64,000 nt of DNA from Geomonas oryzae (GCF_004117875.1 NZ_RAHW01000002.1:62001-126000), one strand, 5' to 3'. Counted from the stretch's first letter, positions 16,563 through 25,479 are shown. Numbers and translations are program-made. Notes: generated from the letters alone by a model not told the origin.

Positions 16563-18142
16563 CCCTGCCTTAGATAGCTGCCAGACTCCGGGTTCTCAGC
16601 CAGGGTGAAATAAAAGGTGGCACCCTCGCCCACCTCCCCTTCCGCCCAGATGCGCCCGCCGTGCCTGAGCACGATGCTGTGCACGATGGCGAGCCCGATG
16701 CCGGTACCGTTCCAGGCGAACTCGCCGGGCGTGTGGATGGTCTGGAAAGGTTTGAAGAGCTTGTCGGCGTATTTCATGTTGAACCCGACGCCGTTGTCCC
16801 TGACGAAGTAGACCGGCACCCCTTGCTGCTCGGCGACACCGAACTCGATGCGGGCGCGCTCCCTTTTGGAGGTGAACTTCCAGGCGTTGTACAGCAGATG
16901 CTCGAGCGCCTTTTTCAGCAGGGCCGGGTCTCCGTTCACCCTCAGCCCATCGGCTATGACGAACTCCACCTCGCGTCTGGGATGTGAGACCGCGAGATTA
17001 CCGGCAACGGTTTTTGCGATGCCGCTCAAATCGGCGTCGACGATGGAGAGGGTGCAGCGCGCGAGGTGGGTAAGGCTGTTGAAGGCGTCCATGATCAGCT
17101 TGATCTGCTGCACCACGAGCCCCGCCCGCTCGGCGTACTGGCGGCAGTCGGCGTGGCCGCAGGTGCCGCAGTCCTCCAAAAGCGCGGTGCAGTACCCCTC
17201 CAAGCGGGCCACCGGCGCCCTGAGGTCGTGAGAGACGAAATAGCTGAAGCTCTCCAGTTCGCTCACCGTAGCCTGAAGCAGCGAAGTCCGCTGCTCCACA
17301 CGCCGCTCCAGTTCCCCGGTGAGGGTGCGCACCTGCTCCTCGGCCCGTTTCAGCTCAGTCACGTCATGGCAGGTGCCGATCACGGTCCTGACACCGCAGG
17401 TGTCGATTAAAGTCTCCGCCTCGAGTCTTACCGTCCTTAACGAGCCCTCCGGGCGCAGGACGCGGCAAAAAAGCGGCCCGGCAAGCCCCGCCTCCCCTGC
17501 CCCCCAGATCGACCGAAGAACGAGGTCGCGGTCTTCCGGGACGAAGCGCTCCAGAAAGGAGGCCGGCGAGGGGGTGACGGCGCCGGGCTCCACGCCGCAG
17601 ATGCGGTACAGCTCGTCGGACCAGCTCATGGCACCCGATTCGAGATCCTGCTGCCAGCTCCCCAGTCGTGCTATGCGCTGCGCCACGGCAAGCTGCCGCT
17701 CGTTTTCTTCAAGACGCCGGTGCTGCCGCTCCACGAGCCGCTTCAAGGCGATCTGTTCCAGCACCTTGTCTAAAACCGAAAAGAGTTCCTGGTAGTTGAG
17801 GGGTTTCAGCACGTAGTTGTGCACGCCGATCTCTATGGCGCTCAAAAGGTAGGAGGTGTCGCTGTGGGCCGTGACTGCTATGATCGTCACCGCGGGGTTC
17901 ATCTCCTTTATCTCGCGCGACATCCTGATCCCGTCCATGAGCGGCATGTTGATGTCGGTCATGACGATGTCGGCTTTATGCTCCCGGTAAAGTTCCACTG
18001 CGGCGAGCCCGTTCTCCGCGACGTAGACCTCGAGCATCGGGTAGTTCATGGCGAGCATCCTCGTCACCATCTGACGGGCATCAGCCTCGTCCTCGACGTA
18101 GAGCATGCTGGCTGCACCCAATTCCCTGGCCCCTTCGCTCAT
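16559..18142 (-). CDS. Receiver-PAS-histidine kinase
   Basis: A 527-residue protein with the receiver domain first (MTDINMP phosphoacceptor, KPLNYQ), then a PAS domain (~150-280), then an HDLRAPVARLEG phosphoacceptor helix and an ATPase domain (LLYNAWKFT, RDNGVGFNM, GTGIGLAIV). The helical hairpin after the phosphoacceptor carries an unusual Cys cluster, CGTCGHADC, not seen in the sister kinases. The start was set at 18142: this ATG overlaps the upstream TGA and has GGAGGG upstream, whereas an earlier in-frame codon would lie inside the upstream gene. Receiver at the N terminus means it can be controlled by another kinase, probably within this operon. Confidence 0.9.
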   Translation of the reverse strand: MSEGARELGAASMLYVEDEADARQMVTRMLAMNYPMLEVYVAENGLAAVELYREHKADIVMTDINMPLMDGIRMSREIKEMNPAVTIIAVTAHSDTSYLLSAIEIGVHNYVLKPLNYQELFSVLDKVLEQIALKRLVERQHRRLEENERQLAVAQRIARLGSWQQDLESGAMSWSDELYRICGVEPGAVTPSPASFLERFVPEDRDLVLRSIWGAGEAGLAGPLFCRVLRPEGSLRTVRLEAETLIDTCGVRTVIGTCHDVTELKRAEEQVRTLTGELERRVEQRTSLLQATVSELESFSYFVSHDLRAPVARLEGYCTALLEDCGTCGHADCRQYAERAGLVVQQIKLIMDAFNSLTHLARCTLSIVDADLSGIAKTVAGNLAVSHPRREVEFVIADGLRVNGDPALLKKALEHLLYNAWKFTSKRERARIEFGVAEQQGVPVYFVRDNGVGFNMKYADKLFKPFQTIHTPGEFAWNGTGIGLAIVHSIVLRHGGRIWAEGEVGEGATFYFTLAENPESGSYLRQG

Positions 18143-18537
18143 GCGCGCCCTCCGCCCCGCGACAGGACAGTTCTGAGCCGGTCCGCGGTCATCGGCTTGT
18201 AGATGTAATCGACGACGCCTAGCTCCCAGCATGTTTCCTGATCGGTCTCGTTGTCCGAGGAGGTCAGTATGGCAACGGGAAGTTCGCGCAGCCGCTCGTT
18301 TTGACGTACGAACTGGAGGATGTCGAGGCCGCTTATCTTTGGAAGCTTCAGATCCAAAAGCACCAGCCTGATCAGGTCCTGACTACCTTCCTGTTCCACG
18401 CGCCGCAAAAGCTCACTCGCCTCTTCGCCGTCCCGTGCGACCAGTATCTCGTCAGTGCAGACCTTACGTATGATGCGACTGGCCAGAAACACGTCGTCGG
18501 GGTTATCTTCAACGAGCAGGATGAATGACTGAGCCAT
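18139..18537 (-). CDS. Single-domain response regulator (Rcp1-like)
   Basis: A 132-residue receiver with no output domain. Acidic pocket LVEDNPDD, phosphoacceptor in VLLDLKLPKISG, the switch Thr/Ser in ILTSSDNE and the Lys in IYKP are all present. The DNPDD and LDLKLP pattern is typical of the cyanobacterial Rcp1-like group that pairs with PAS/GAF kinases. The ATG at 18537 has GGAGAAG upstream; the longer frame lacks a site. It heads the second signalling operon, directly after the promoter at 18663-18690, and overlaps the next gene by four bases. Confidence 0.9.
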   Translation of the reverse strand: MAQSFILLVEDNPDDVFLASRIIRKVCTDEILVARDGEEASELLRRVEQEGSQDLIRLVLLDLKLPKISGLDILQFVRQNERLRELPVAILTSSDNETDQETCWELGVVDYIYKPMTADRLRTVLSRGGGRA

Positions 18538-18662
18538 CGGCTTCTCCGTGCCCCTGAGGGTAGCTGCAGACCGCAAAACAGCCGAGCGTTTGGAGGAAGG
18601 TTTCGGCTCGGCTGACTGTGCTGCGCCGCACTGCATTTATCGCCACACATTAGCACCCGCTT

Positions 18663-18690
18663 ATTCTAACCACATGCACCACCTTGTCAA
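18663..18690 (-). promoter_or_regulatory. Sigma70-type promoter of the second signalling operon
   Basis: On the minus strand, TTGACA (18690-18685), a 16-base spacer, and TAGAAT (18668-18663). It lies between the end of the GAF kinase gene and the single-domain receiver gene, so genes 18537 to 11314 can be transcribed independently of those to their right. Confidence 0.65.
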
Positions 18691-18707
18691 ACCGCGCCTT
18701 CCCTACT

Positions 18708-20948
18708 TCACCCAATGGGAACCTCAATGGTGAACTCAGCCCCCTTGTCCACGTTGCGGACAGTGAGCCGCCCCGGGATGTTCTTTTCAATGATCACCTT
18801 GGACATGTACAAACCTATTCCCGTCCCCTGCTCGGGGCCTCTGGTAGTGAAATAGGGGTCGAAGATGCGGTCCATGATCTCTTCAGGAACCCCGCCCGCG
18901 TTATCCAGTATCCTGACCGCGGCGTACCCCCCCTCTGTGTTGACGGTGATGGTGATGATGCGTCGTTCGACCTTGCGATCCAGAAAGGCGTCGCGGGCGT
19001 TGAACAGGATGTTGAGGATGGCCTGGGAAAACTCGTTCTGGTGGCCCGTCACCACCGGGTCATCCGCGGCGTCGAACGCTACGTCGATGTGCAGGTGGCG
19101 GAAGCTTTCCCGGACCAGCGACAGCGTGCGCCCCACCACATCGGCGACCTTGAAGGGTGCCGCGGCCTTGTCGGGCCTGAAGAAGTTGCGGAAATCGTCG
19201 ATGGTGCGCGAGGTATGGTTCAGCACCTTCATGAACCTCTCCACGCTGTCGTTTAGGTAGTCACGGGTGAAGCTGCCGTGGTCGTACATGACGGGGAGCT
19301 CCTGCACGATGAGCCCTAGCTCGTTCAACGGCTGACGCCACTGGTGCGCGATGTTGCTGATCATCTCGCCTAACGCCGCCAGGCGGCTTTGCTGCAGCAG
19401 CATGCGCTCCTTTTCACCCAACTCCTCAAGCGCCTTCAGCCTCTGCGCGGTCTCCTCCTCCAGCTCGAAAAGGGTCCGCGAAAGCTCCTCATGCTGCAGT
19501 TCCACTTTCTTCCGGCTCAACTCGAGATCGGCGGTCCGTTCGGCCACCCGGGCCTCCAGATCCTCCTTTGCCTGCTCAAGCGCGCCGATGAGCTCGCAGT
19601 TGCGGTAGCTGATGCCGATCACCGAGGCCGTGCCCATCATGAGGCTCACGTCACGCTCCACGAGAGGGCGCTTGCTCCTCGCGTTCTCCGCGGTCAAAAC
19701 CCCGATGGACATCCCCTCCGAGGTGATGGGACAGCAGATGAACGACCTCGTGCCGTTTTTGACGGCGCAGGCCAGGGTGCGCCTGCCGAGGGTCTCCTGT
19801 TCCCGTTCGAGGTCGTTTACCAGGAAGGGGCGTTTTTCGTTGAAGCAGGCGACGTAGACGTCACGGCCGGCACCGTTTTGATCCAACGGAAGCGTCAGCC
19901 CGTTCAGACATTCAAGCTCCCGTGCGCCGTAGCCGTACGAGGCGCGCAACTCGAGCCTCCCGCTGTTGCCGTCGGCGAGGAAAATGGCGCCCCGGTCGTA
20001 TTCGAGCCGGCGCTGCATGATGTCGGCGACATCGATGAGCATCTCCTCGATGCGCGTGAAATTGCCGAGCCGCTGCCCGATCTCGTTCGTCAGCATCGCG
20101 GTGTTGTAGTTCAGGTCGATCTGTTCCAGAAGGTTGTCGATGGAGTCCTTGGTGCTGCTAAGGCTGTCCTTGACGGCCCGCTTCTCGCTCCCCTCCGCGG
20201 CGAGAGCCACCAGGAGCAGCAGGATGAGCGACCCGAGCAGGGCGTACCCCGAAGCCGTCCCGACGACGGCAAGGGCTACGTTTATAAGCGCCAGGGTCGG
20301 CACGAGGGTATTGCGCAGCTTCTTCAGGTAGGTGTAGGCGCTCTTCTCCCAGGTGACCACGTAACGGCAAACCGGGTCGCCTCGAAAGATGCACTCGGGC
20401 TGCTGGATGGTGGGGAGGTGCCTGATTTCGGGGAAGTACTGCAGGTCGGTCAGCTTGTGGTTGAACATGAGGACGATCGCCTCGAAAAACCCGATGCGGT
20501 TTTCGCACTGGTATTGCTGCTCCAGCCCCTGCTCGACGGGCGTGACCGTGATCTCGACGGAGTTCGAGGCGAGGCGGCGCGACCGGTAGCTCGTACTTCT
20601 GGTGAAGTTCGCGGTCGCCTTGCTGATGATCTCGAAGGTGCTCGAGGCGTCCACGAGCCCCAGTATGTACTGGCGCATGGCGCCAAGCACGTCCGGAGAG
20701 GCGGCGTAGCGTCCCGCCTCCCGCGCGATACGCGGGTTGCCCGTCATCTGCAGGAGCTTTTCGTAGAAGCGGTCCACCTGGCTCTGGCTGAACCAGTGCG
20801 CCTGGTCGGCCACCTCGTACTCCTTCATCCCCGCGTACTCCAGGAGCTCAGCGATGTCGACGTGGCTGTACTTGTGTTTTATGAGCAGGATGAAGGAATT
20901 GATGATCCTGCTGTTGTATAGCGGCTTGTCGCGCTGGGAAACTTCCAT
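18708..20948 (-). CDS. GAF-domain histidine kinase with unassigned N-terminal sensor and two membrane helices
   Basis: A 746-residue kinase. Residues ~1-195 form an unassigned sensory region ending in a Cys pattern, ECIFRGDPVCRYVVTW, reminiscent of V4R/XylR-N type ligand domains. Two hydrophobic helices follow at about 215-250. A GAF domain (~290-450, FICCPI and GVLTAEN) and a coiled coil lead to the kinase core SRLAALGEMISNIAHQWRQPLN, with ATPase motifs LFNARDAF, DNAGGV and GTGIGLYMS. The core is closely similar to that of the seven-PAS kinase at 13029. I chose the ATG at 20948, which has GGAG at good spacing, over an earlier GTG that overlaps the upstream stop. Ligand unknown. Confidence 0.87.
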   Translation of the reverse strand: MEVSQRDKPLYNSRIINSFILLIKHKYSHVDIAELLEYAGMKEYEVADQAHWFSQSQVDRFYEKLLQMTGNPRIAREAGRYAASPDVLGAMRQYILGLVDASSTFEIISKATANFTRSTSYRSRRLASNSVEITVTPVEQGLEQQYQCENRIGFFEAIVLMFNHKLTDLQYFPEIRHLPTIQQPECIFRGDPVCRYVVTWEKSAYTYLKKLRNTLVPTLALINVALAVVGTASGYALLGSLILLLLVALAAEGSEKRAVKDSLSSTKDSIDNLLEQIDLNYNTAMLTNEIGQRLGNFTRIEEMLIDVADIMQRRLEYDRGAIFLADGNSGRLELRASYGYGARELECLNGLTLPLDQNGAGRDVYVACFNEKRPFLVNDLEREQETLGRRTLACAVKNGTRSFICCPITSEGMSIGVLTAENARSKRPLVERDVSLMMGTASVIGISYRNCELIGALEQAKEDLEARVAERTADLELSRKKVELQHEELSRTLFELEEETAQRLKALEELGEKERMLLQQSRLAALGEMISNIAHQWRQPLNELGLIVQELPVMYDHGSFTRDYLNDSVERFMKVLNHTSRTIDDFRNFFRPDKAAAPFKVADVVGRTLSLVRESFRHLHIDVAFDAADDPVVTGHQNEFSQAILNILFNARDAFLDRKVERRIITITVNTEGGYAAVRILDNAGGVPEEIMDRIFDPYFTTRGPEQGTGIGLYMSKVIIEKNIPGRLTVRNVDKGAEFTIEVPIG

Positions 20949-20962
20949 GTCGGCTCCGGGTA

Positions 20963-23002
20963 TCACTGCGCCTTGCGCGGCCCTTTGAGGAGACCGTCGC
21001 AGTAGTGCAGAAAATGGTCCGTGTAACGCATGTCGAGGACCCAGAGCAGGTAGGTCTTTTCGACGGGAAGGTCCTTTTCCACGGCATAGGAGTGCGGAAA
21101 AACCAAGGCCGGCATCCCCCCTCCCTCGTAGTGCCTGCTCACATGGCGCAGCGACAGCTCGATCAAAGCGCGCGGCAAGCTGTCATCGATTACGAAGAGG
21201 GTCACGCAGTTGGTGAGTTCCGCCATGTTGAAACCGGCGTCGGTGCAGTTGACGAGCAAAAAGGCCTTCAGGCTCCCCTTGCGGCGCAGGGAGTAAAGGT
21301 GGACTTCCTTGCGAAAGCCGAGTTCGTGGTATTCGCGCGCGAGCCCCTTGTCTCCGTTGTCCCCCGGGCGAAGGTCGAAAGCCTCGATGAGGGCACCGCC
21401 TGAGACGTGCCGGTAGAAGCTCCCCATCTCGGAAAGATCGAAGGCGCTGCTTTTGGAGAGTTCCCACTGCGGCGGAAGCTCTTCGCCGCACCCCTCGTTT
21501 TGGTAGTGAAAATAGGCGAACAGGTCGAGCGAGCAGGTACGCTGGTCCGCATGCTTCGTCGCGAAACCGCCGAAGACACGCGCCGGGAAACGGTTGTCGG
21601 GACGGTAGTAACAAAAGGCATAGCGCAGCCGCGCGAAGGCGAAACTCTCGAGTTCACTCAGGTAGTGGCTTACCTGGTCCAGTACGGCGATCCCCGCCTT
21701 GACGGCAGACTTGCGCGCCGCGTGGTGATGTATCAGCCACGCATTGCTGTAGAAGCGGACCATGGCCAGGTGCCCTAAGATGACGCCGTGGTCCAGGTAG
21801 ATGAAGTGGCGGGCGATCTGGGGATTGCCGCTGTAAAGCCGCGCGTAGGTCTCCTTGATCCTCTCCTTGTTCTCCTGGAAATGGGCGTATTTTGCCGGGT
21901 AGATGAACCCGGTCTGGAAGAAGAAATCCCACAGGTCGTCGAGATCGACCTCGGTGTCGACGTAGGACTTGCGGTTCGTCACCTGGTGCAGCAGCGAGAG
22001 GAGTTTCACGTGGTCGCCTATTTCCATGTCCAAAATGGCGAGGCCGCAGCGCACCAGCTTCTCGTCCCCCTTTTCGCCTGCCGGGTTGCGGGAAAGCACC
22101 TGGGCAAGACAGCAAAGGCTCATGCCGTGCCCGAAGGTGATCTTGAGACCGGGGATCATCAAACCGGGCATGAGCAGAGAATCCCCCTCGCTCTCCTGGA
22201 CCGAGAAACCGGTGCCTGATATGTCGGTGACCATCAGGTTAACGCGCTTCCCTATCAGGGGGTGATTGAAGACGACGTTCGGCGTCGGGACGAGTTCCTG
22301 GCGGTAGTTGCGATACTTCTTCGCCTTGAAGCGGCGTATCGAGCTGTGCCGCAGGCTAAGGACAAAAGAGCAGGAGCCGCCGGCGGACTCCATGGCATGG
22401 ACGTCGAAGACACCGGAATAGAGCATGGTTTCGCCGCGAAAAAGGCGCAGGTGCACCGGCTCTTCCGTGTTGATCCAGCGCAGCGTTTCCGGTTTCTCCC
22501 ACGTGCCGGAAATACGCAGCGATACCGGGGTGTAGTCGACCAGGCTCCCGTCGAAGAGGACGCCGTTTTGCATGAGTTGCGCGGAAACTCCGTCCGAGAG
22601 GTGCCGCCGGATCCTGCGCGCCTGGAACTCGCGACAGGCCGGTGGGAGCATGAGAGCAAAGCCGCAGTCGTCAATGGTGACCGGCTCGGGATTCACCACC
22701 AGGTATTTCCTGCCGTCGGCTATGAGGAGGTAATCGAAGCGGTAGCTCTTCAGGAGTTCCCTGAGGCTCGGCACGTCCTCCCACAGACAGTCAAGCCTCT
22801 CACCCGCACAGGGAAGAGGCCGTGCCTTCAGGAAGATGGACTCGTCGTAGGCTACGTGCCTGAGCGCCACCAGGATGGACTGGTTCTGGAAATTGATGTA
22901 GTTCAGGCGGTTAACCAGATGACTGCGGCTGACACTCTTGCCGGTGGCAGGACTTTCCGTATCGGAGGGAACAAGATGAAGTCTCGGTACCGCGTCTCCC
23001 AT
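20963..23002 (-). CDS. PilZ domain protein with C-terminal acyltransferase-like (GNAT/FeeM-like) domain
   Basis: A 679-residue cytoplasmic protein. Residues ~25-225 show no family I recognise (a YcgR-N-like flange is possible). A PilZ-like segment follows (~230-345): a basic YRNYRQE cluster, then VTDISGTGFSV, matching the D-x-S-x-x-G half of the c-di-GMP binding motif; the RxxxR half is imperfect. The C-terminal ~300 residues resemble N-acyltransferase/GNAT-type proteins (KETYARLYSGNPQIARH, GVILGHLAMVRFY). The start has GAGGT upstream. It is in one operon with two kinases and a receiver, and a GGDEF-EAL gene lies further downstream, so c-di-GMP control is plausible. Catalytic activity is unproven. 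Confidence 0.62.
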   Translation of the reverse strand: MGDAVPRLHLVPSDTESPATGKSVSRSHLVNRLNYINFQNQSILVALRHVAYDESIFLKARPLPCAGERLDCLWEDVPSLRELLKSYRFDYLLIADGRKYLVVNPEPVTIDDCGFALMLPPACREFQARRIRRHLSDGVSAQLMQNGVLFDGSLVDYTPVSLRISGTWEKPETLRWINTEEPVHLRLFRGETMLYSGVFDVHAMESAGGSCSFVLSLRHSSIRRFKAKKYRNYRQELVPTPNVVFNHPLIGKRVNLMVTDISGTGFSVQESEGDSLLMPGLMIPGLKITFGHGMSLCCLAQVLSRNPAGEKGDEKLVRCGLAILDMEIGDHVKLLSLLHQVTNRKSYVDTEVDLDDLWDFFFQTGFIYPAKYAHFQENKERIKETYARLYSGNPQIARHFIYLDHGVILGHLAMVRFYSNAWLIHHHAARKSAVKAGIAVLDQVSHYLSELESFAFARLRYAFCYYRPDNRFPARVFGGFATKHADQRTCSLDLFAYFHYQNEGCGEELPPQWELSKSSAFDLSEMGSFYRHVSGGALIEAFDLRPGDNGDKGLAREYHELGFRKEVHLYSLRRKGSLKAFLLVNCTDAGFNMAELTNCVTLFVIDDSLPRALIELSLRHVSRHYEGGGMPALVFPHSYAVEKDLPVEKTYLLWVLDMRYTDHFLHYCDGLLKGPRKAQ

Positions 23003-23068
23003 GGCTACCTCGCAGGGTGACCCCGGGGAGCGCGGCGTGGCGCAGTCGGGGCTGGTTACAGACGCCGC

Positions 23069-23557
23069 CTAGGCGGCAGGGCCGTACTCTCCACCGGCCT
23101 CCGCAGCTTCCGCGCCGACCCCGGGAGGAACGTTGAAGCCGAGCCAGTACTGCGCCACCCCCTGCATCAGCACCAGGAGGGCGTTGAAGGAATTGGGTTT
23201 GATAAGAAAGGAGTTGCAGCCGAGTTCGTAGGCACGGTTCAGGTCCCCTGCGGGAACGGGGACGGTGAGCACCACGACGGGCAGCCGCCTGAGCGCCGGC
23301 TGTTCGCGCAGCCAAGAGAGAAGCCCCACCCCCGAGATGTGCGGCAGCTTGAGGTCGAGAAGCATCAGCATGGGCAGGGGATGCAGTTCGCGGTCACCGA
23401 AGTCTCCAGCGCCGCTTAGGTAGGCGATGGCCTCTTCGCCATCGTGCGCCAGTTGCACCGGCGTGATCACCCCGACCCGCTGCAGGGCGAGACGGGTGAA
23501 ATGCGCCTGATCGGTGTCGCTGTCGACAAGGAGAACGGTGTGGTGCACGTAGCTCAT
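23069..23557 (-). CDS. Single-domain response regulator (Rcp1-like)
   Basis: A 162-residue receiver with LLVDSDTD acidic pocket, LLDLKLPHISG phosphoacceptor, VVLTVPVP at the switch position (Thr kept) and LIKPNS with the conserved Lys. The tail after residue 140 is a Gly/Ala/Glu-rich extension. The ATG at 23557 has GGGAGG seven bases upstream; a TTG two codons earlier is less likely. It follows the kinase at 23570 by 12 bases, so that kinase is the probable phosphodonor. There is no DNA-binding output, so it likely acts as a phosphorelay intermediate or by protein contact. Confidence 0.9.
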   Translation of the reverse strand: MSYVHHTVLLVDSDTDQAHFTRLALQRVGVITPVQLAHDGEEAIAYLSGAGDFGDRELHPLPMLMLLDLKLPHISGVGLLSWLREQPALRRLPVVVLTVPVPAGDLNRAYELGCNSFLIKPNSFNALLVLMQGVAQYWLGFNVPPGVGAEAAEAGGEYGPAA

Positions 23558-23569
23558 GGCCAAGCCTCC

Positions 23570-24712
23570 CTACTGCTCCTTCCTGAGTTCGATCCAGAAC
23601 CGGCTCCCCTCCCCTTCCTGCGACTCGAGCCCTATGTGCCCCCCCAGCCGCTGCACGGCTTTTCGGACGATGGCAAGCCCCACCCCGGTACCCGGGTAAC
23701 TTTCGATACTGTGCAGCCGTTCGAAGATCTTGAAGATCCTCTCCTGATGTTGCGGCGGGATGCCGATGCCGTTGTCCTGGATGTAGAGGCGGCAGTACTC
23801 ACCGGCATCCTCGGCCCAGATGCGCAGCAGCGGGACCACCCCCTTCGGCACGAACTTGATGCCGTTGGTCATCAGGTTCAGCAGCACCTGCACGAGCACC
23901 GTGTGGTGCGCGATCACATCGGGGAGATCTCCGGCAACCTCAAGGCGGTACCCCTTGCCGCCGCTTGCGAGTTCCAGCTGCTGAGAGGCATCCCGGACCG
24001 CCTGTTGCAGGCTGACCGGCTCCAGGGTGATCTCCTGGCGGCTCACACGGCTGTAAGCCAGAAGGTCCTGGATCAGCCGGTCCATCCCCTGGGCCGCCGT
24101 CTTTATGCGCACGAGGTAGGCGTTTCGCTCGGCAGGGGACTGGAATTCATCGTCTAGCAGGATTTCCGCGAAGGCGTGCATGGCGCGGATGGGAGCGCGC
24201 AGGTCATGGGAAACCGAGAACGCGAAGGTGTCGAGCTCCTCGTTGATCTCCTCGAGCTGGGAGGTACGTTCCGCGACACGGCGTTCAAGGGTCGCGGCCT
24301 CGTATTCCAGGCGCGCGTTCAATTGCGCTATCTTTTCCTCCTCCTGCCGGTACTTCGTGCAATCGCTGATCACGAAGCCCAGATGCTCTTCGGTGAGCGC
24401 GAAGATCCTGATCCGGTAGAAGTGGCCTTCGTGGCTTACCTCGCCCAGTTCCTGGGACCCGCCGAAGGCCGCGATCCGGTGACAGGTCTCACGGAACCCC
24501 TCCGCCTCCAGCCACCCCGGGAAGCAGTCGCTGACCCTGCAATTGCCGAAGTTGAAGGACCGGCACTGACATAATTTGACGGCTGCCGGGTTCATCTCGA
24601 TGATGAGGGGCATTGCCTCCGGGTTTCTCACGTCCAGACGCAGGATTGCCAGCCCTTCTCTCATGTTGGTGAACATCAGTCGGTAGAGTTGTTCGGCCTG
24701 TTCCATGTCCAT
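23570..24712 (-). CDS. PAS histidine kinase with a Cys-rich sensor loop
   Basis: A 380-residue soluble kinase. The N-terminal PAS domain (~8-125) contains four closely spaced cysteines in KLCQCRSFNFGNCRVSDC, a pattern that could hold a metal or FeS centre or act as a redox switch. A coiled coil leads to SVSHDLRAPIRAMHAF with the phosphoacceptor His. The ATPase domain has LMTNGIKFV, DNGIGIPP and GTGVGLAIV. The long frame runs back to 24973, but I start at the ATG at 24712 because GGAGAGG lies upstream and the PAS domain begins right after. It is the first gene of the right-hand signalling operon. Confidence 0.88.
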   Translation of the reverse strand: MDMEQAEQLYRLMFTNMREGLAILRLDVRNPEAMPLIIEMNPAAVKLCQCRSFNFGNCRVSDCFPGWLEAEGFRETCHRIAAFGGSQELGEVSHEGHFYRIRIFALTEEHLGFVISDCTKYRQEEEKIAQLNARLEYEAATLERRVAERTSQLEEINEELDTFAFSVSHDLRAPIRAMHAFAEILLDDEFQSPAERNAYLVRIKTAAQGMDRLIQDLLAYSRVSRQEITLEPVSLQQAVRDASQQLELASGGKGYRLEVAGDLPDVIAHHTVLVQVLLNLMTNGIKFVPKGVVPLLRIWAEDAGEYCRLYIQDNGIGIPPQHQERIFKIFERLHSIESYPGTGVGLAIVRKAVQRLGGHIGLESQEGEGSRFWIELRKEQ

Positions 24713-24848
24713 GATGGCCTCTCCCTGGGCAAACGCAGAAGAGTATAGCGGAGAGTTATTAGATTGCACCAATGTTTCACAACTGGTAGTGCCCTTTAGC
24801 AAACTTGAGCGGCGGACGCCCGGGCAGTGGCAACGGATCGGTGCGGGA

Positions 24849-24866
24849 GCCTGTGGTCGCACAGGC
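24849..24866. other. Short hairpin between the Aag-type gene and the kinase operon
   Basis: GCCTGTG-GTCG-CACAGGC forms a 7-bp stem with a 4-base loop 46 bases past the end of the glycosylase gene. No T tract follows on either strand, so it is at best a weak terminator. Nothing else is seen in 24713-24912. Confidence 0.3.
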
Positions 24867-24912
24867 ATAGTTCGGCGATGGCGTGGGTGGAATGGTGGCG
24901 CTTTGGCGGGTG

Positions 24913-25479
24913 TCAGCGTTTTGATACGTGGGGATTTTCCGAAAGGTAGAAGCGTAGCGGCTTGGCGGCCCAATCACCGGCGTAGGCGACGCCGATGCGC
25001 GGACGCGCGACGATGCGCCTCTCCTCTTCGTCCCTGCGCGCCGCGACGAAGAGGTCTCCGCTCAATAGATCGTGCCCGTTACAGCGCAAATCGACTCCCA
25101 TGGCGCGACAGAGAAGGCCGGGGCCGCAGGTTCGCTCGTGTACGTTTCGCACCGGCTCGAGGGCGCGCAAGAGCACGGCACAGGCGTTTCCTTCACGCTC
25201 GGTTACCACGTTCAAGCAGCAGTGGATGCCATAGATGAGGTAGACGTAGGCAAATCCGGGGGGACCGAAGAGGATGCGGGTGCGCGGGGTGAGCCCCCTG
25301 GAGGAGTGAGCGGCAAGATCCTCCTCCCCCAGGTAGGCCTCGACTTCGACGATCTTCCCCACCCGCGTCTCTCCGGCGACATCGTGTACGAGGTAGGCCC
25401 CTAAGAGATCGTGTGCGACGGTTACCGTGTCCCGATCGTAGAAGGAACGCGGCAGCGGTGTCAAAGGGAGGGAGCGCAC
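24913..25479 (-). CDS. mpg: 3-methyladenine DNA glycosylase (Aag/Mpg family)
   Basis: Removes alkylated or deaminated purines from DNA. Family blocks are clear: the start pattern LPRSFYDRDTVTVAHDLLG, IVEVEAYLGEEDLAAHSSRG (catalytic Glu region), TPRTRILFGPPGFAYVYLIYG and LNVVTE. The C-terminal GVAYAGDWAAKPLRFY matches the Aag ending. At 188 residues it is within the bacterial range. The translated frame extends far upstream to 26067, but that part is out-of-frame sequence of the lipoprotein gene. I use the GTG at 25479, eight bases after the upstream stop, with AGGTG before it. It is likely co-transcribed with the lipoprotein gene by chance proximity. Confidence 0.9.
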   Translation of the reverse strand: MRSLPLTPLPRSFYDRDTVTVAHDLLGAYLVHDVAGETRVGKIVEVEAYLGEEDLAAHSSRGLTPRTRILFGPPGFAYVYLIYGIHCCLNVVTEREGNACAVLLRALEPVRNVHERTCGPGLLCRAMGVDLRCNGHDLLSGDLFVAARRDEEERRIVARPRIGVAYAGDWAAKPLRFYLSENPHVSKR

